A stretch of 5,810 bases of DNA from an uncultured bacterium. GTDB taxonomy: Bacteria; Krumholzibacteriota; Krumholzibacteriia; LZORAL124-64-63. Shown in pieces: positions 4,533 to 5,810 of the stretch. Made by a program: the position numbers and the translations under genes. Where the stretch lies: positions 1 to 5,810 of the forward strand of contig CAINDZ010000156.1 of NCBI GenBank assembly GCA_903847545.1, in the 5' to 3' direction. Numbering within the stretch: position 1 is the stretch's first letter; every line of letters starts with the position of its first letter. The notes under the pieces are model-generated. The model worked only from the letters and a program-made list of their open reading frames with translations, was not told the origin of the DNA and ran no database searches.

Positions 4533-5197
4533 GGCGTCCTTTCGGCGTCGCCGGCCAGCGCCTGCCCGAGCAGCAGCCCGAGCCGCGCCAGCGGCAGCCC
4601 CATGACGTTGAAGTAGCAGCCCTCGACGCGGCGCACCATCAGCGCGCCGTAGCCCTGGATGCCGTAGGCGCCGGCCTTGTCCATCGGCTCGCCGGTGGCG
4701 ATGTAGTCGTCGATGGCGGCGCGGGCCAGCGGCAGGAACTCGACCTCGGTGCTCTCGGCGACCGCCAGGTCCAGGTCCTCGGACACGACCTCGTCGCCGG
4801 CGCCGTCCACCGCGGCCCGGCTCAGCGCGATCGCGGTGATCACGGTGTGGCGGCGGCCCGACAGGCGGCCCAGCAGGTGCGCGGCGTCGGCGCGGTCGCG
4901 CGGCTTCTCCAGCACGTCGCCGTCGACCACGACGATGGTGTCGGCCCCCAGCACCAGGCGCCCGGGACAGCGCGCCGCCACGTCCGCGGCCTTGGCGCGC
5001 GCCAGGGCCAGGGCGTACGCCTCGGGCTCCGTGCCGGCCGCGCCCAGCGCCGCCGCCAGCTCGGCCTCGACGTCGCCGGGCCGCTCGACGTCGAACGGCA
5101 GCCCGGCCAGCGCCAGCAGGTCGGCGCGCCGCGGCGACTGCGAGGCCAGCAGCAGCACCTCGCCCTCGGGCCAGGCCACGAACGGGCTGGTGGTCAT
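4529..5197 (-). CDS. maf: Maf family nucleoside triphosphate pyrophosphatase (YhdE-like)
   Basis: Maf proteins hydrolyse nucleoside triphosphates to monophosphate and pyrophosphate, removing modified or excess nucleotides, and are linked to septum control. The 222-residue protein shows the substrate loop ASQSPRR (18-24), ALARAKA (64-70), LGADTIVVVDG (83-93) with the likely catalytic aspartate at 86, the EKP motif (97-99), LSGRRHTVIT (112-121) and GEPMDKAGAYGIQG (169-182). The last motif is typical of the YhdE-type dTTP/UTP pyrophosphatases and not of the YceF (m7GTP) type. The start is ATG at 5197, overlapping the dtd stop as ATGA, with GGAGG about 5 nt upstream; a longer in-frame extension to 5539 only reads dtd in another frame and is rejected. 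A segment at about 125-150 (GAGDEVVSEDLDLA) is slightly expanded. Subfamily substrate is inferred. Confidence 0.95.
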   Translation of the reverse strand: MTTSPFVAWPEGEVLLLASQSPRRADLLALAGLPFDVERPGDVEAELAAALGAAGTEPEAYALALARAKAADVAARCPGRLVLGADTIVVVDGDVLEKPRDRADAAHLLGRLSGRRHTVITAIALSRAAVDGAGDEVVSEDLDLAVAESTEVEFLPLARAAIDDYIATGEPMDKAGAYGIQGYGALMVRRVEGCYFNVMGLPLARLGLLLGQALAGDAERTP

Positions 5198-5667
5198 CGG
5201 CCCTCCCCCGCGCCGGCCGCCGCGGGCGCCTCGCGGTCGATGATGACCGTCACCGGTCCCTGGTTGGTCAGCTGCACGTCCATCATCGCCCCGAACTCCC
5301 CCTCGGCCACGTGCGGCCAGTGCCGGCGCACGAGGCCGGCGAACTTCTCGTACATGACCTCGGCCTGCGCCGGCGGCGCCGACGCGGCGAAGCTGGGCCG
5401 GTTGCCCTTGCGGCAGTCGCCGTAGAGCGTGAACTGGCTGACCAGCAGGATGCCGCCGCCGCTCTCGCGCAGCGAGAGGTTCATCTTGCCCTCGGCGTCC
5501 TCGAACACGCGCAGGTCGGGCAGCTTGCGGGCCATCCACTCCAGCTCGGCATCGGTGTCGGTCGGCGCGATGGCCGCCAGCACGACCAGGCCGCGCTCGA
5601 TGGCCCCGACCTGCCTGCCGTCGATGGTGACGGACGCGGGCCCGCTCCGCTGGATCACGCAGCGCAT
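5194..5667 (-). CDS. dtd: D-aminoacyl-tRNA deacylase
   Basis: DTD hydrolyses D-amino acids, and glycine mischarged on tRNA-Ala, from tRNA, acting as a chiral proofreading step before translation. The 157-residue protein starts MRCVIQRSGPASVTIDG, typical of the family, and carries both active-site motifs: SQFTLYGDCRKGNRPSF (77-93), with the conserved threonine at 80, and NQGPVTVIID (135-144), the Gly-cisPro element that reaches across the dimer to exclude L-aminoacyl groups. It is about 12 residues longer than E. coli DTD because of a short Ala/Gly-rich tail (147-157). The ATG at 5667 has GGGGAGG 4 nt upstream. It lies 16 nt after the rel/spoT-like gene, a widespread pairing, and overlaps maf by 4 nt. 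The translation-quality role fits a neighbour that signals amino acid starvation. Confidence 0.96.
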   Translation of the reverse strand: MRCVIQRSGPASVTIDGRQVGAIERGLVVLAAIAPTDTDAELEWMARKLPDLRVFEDAEGKMNLSLRESGGGILLVSQFTLYGDCRKGNRPSFAASAPPAQAEVMYEKFAGLVRRHWPHVAEGEFGAMMDVQLTNQGPVTVIIDREAPAAAGAGEGR

Positions 5668-5683
5668 GCGCCCTCCCCGCCCG

Positions 5684-5810
5684 TCACGACGACCGCCCGC
5701 CCGTGCCCAGCTGGTAGCGCTCGACGCCCTGCACGCCGGGCACCTTGAGCAGCGACTTGAGGATCTTCTCGAGGTTGTTCAGGTTGCGCACCTCGACGAC
5801 CATCGTCACG
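5684..5810 (-). CDS. RelA/SpoT-type (p)ppGpp synthetase/hydrolase, 3' end (ACT domain)
   Basis: Only the last 41 residues are in the window; the rest lies beyond the right edge. The peptide begins VTMVVEVRNLNNLEKILKSL and continues LKVPGVQGVERYQLG before a TGA at 5684-5686. A beta strand followed by a helix starting NNLEKILKSL and then VPGVxxVER is the usual end of the C-terminal ACT domain of long RelA/SpoT proteins, which senses cellular state and regulates (p)ppGpp synthesis and hydrolysis. The final GTGGRSS tail is unstructured. The dtd gene 16 nt downstream strongly supports the call, since rel/spoT-dtd is a common neighbour pair. From so short a fragment I cannot tell a bifunctional Rel from a RelA or SpoT specialist, and another ACT-domain protein remains possible. 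Confidence 0.75.
   Translation of the reverse strand, partial: VTMVVEVRNLNNLEKILKSLLKVPGVQGVERYQLGTGGRSS

Noticed and set aside
3288..4616. 442-residue plus-strand open frame antisense to mtnA
   Set aside because: It is the shadow of a GC-rich gene: stop codons are rare in the opposite frames. The translation is low-complexity Arg/Ala/Gly with no family motif, while mtnA on the minus strand has all catalytic motifs.
5198..5539. N-terminal extension of Maf up to 5539
   Set aside because: The added 114 residues are Arg/Gly-rich and simply read dtd in another frame; the conserved Maf N-terminus starts at the ATG at 5197, which has a good ribosome binding site.
1..5810. Mobile element, CRISPR array, tRNA/rRNA or defence system
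   Set aside because: Scanning both strands I found no terminal repeats with a transposase, no regularly spaced repeats, no tRNA-like cloverleaf and no defence-type protein; all gene space is core housekeeping.

Overview
The window is a GC-rich, gene-dense stretch of core bacterial chromosome. Every gene I can support lies on the minus strand, so reading order runs from the right edge to the left. There are nine genes: rel/spoT-like (3' end only), dtd, maf, mtnA, rplM, rpsI, rpsB, tsf and pyrH (5' part only). There is no sign of mobile DNA, CRISPR, tRNA or rRNA. The proteins are ordinary bacterial housekeeping families. The run rplM-rpsI-rpsB-tsf-pyrH, a short (197-residue) EF-Ts and the high GC suggest a Gram-negative-type lineage, perhaps of the FCB group or an uncultured relative, or a deltaproteobacterium-like lineage. 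That placement is inference and weak.

Right block (3465-5810): a tightly packed operon. The ACT-domain end of a RelA/SpoT-type (p)ppGpp enzyme is followed after 16 nt by dtd (D-aminoacyl-tRNA deacylase). dtd overlaps maf (nucleotide pyrophosphatase) in an ATGA, and maf overlaps mtnA (methylthioribose-1-phosphate isomerase) in another ATGA. The shared theme is stress signalling plus clean-up: mischarged tRNA, non-canonical nucleotides and the sulfur by-product of polyamine/SAM metabolism.

Middle control region (3116-3464): 349 nt with no gene. It holds a GC hairpin after mtnA and a strong sigma70-type promoter (TTGACA, 17 nt, TAACTT with an extended -10 TG). A perfect 10-bp palindrome sits in the promoter spacer. 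The predicted leader before rplM is about 240 nt long and contains several hairpins and a 19-bp tandem repeat just ahead of the ribosome binding site. This is the most interesting part of the window and a candidate autoregulatory ribosomal-protein leader.

Left block (1-3115): rplM (L13) and rpsI (S9) form one pair. After 204 nt with inverted repeats but no clear promoter come rpsB (S2) and tsf (EF-Ts), which end at a textbook intrinsic terminator. Beyond it lies pyrH (UMP kinase), cut by the left edge and carrying changes in normally conserved nucleotide-binding motifs. Three genes use non-ATG starts (pyrH GTG, rplM GTG, rpsI TTG), each backed by a Shine-Dalgarno sequence. I see no undescribed protein system here; the novelty, if any, is in the RNA leaders.
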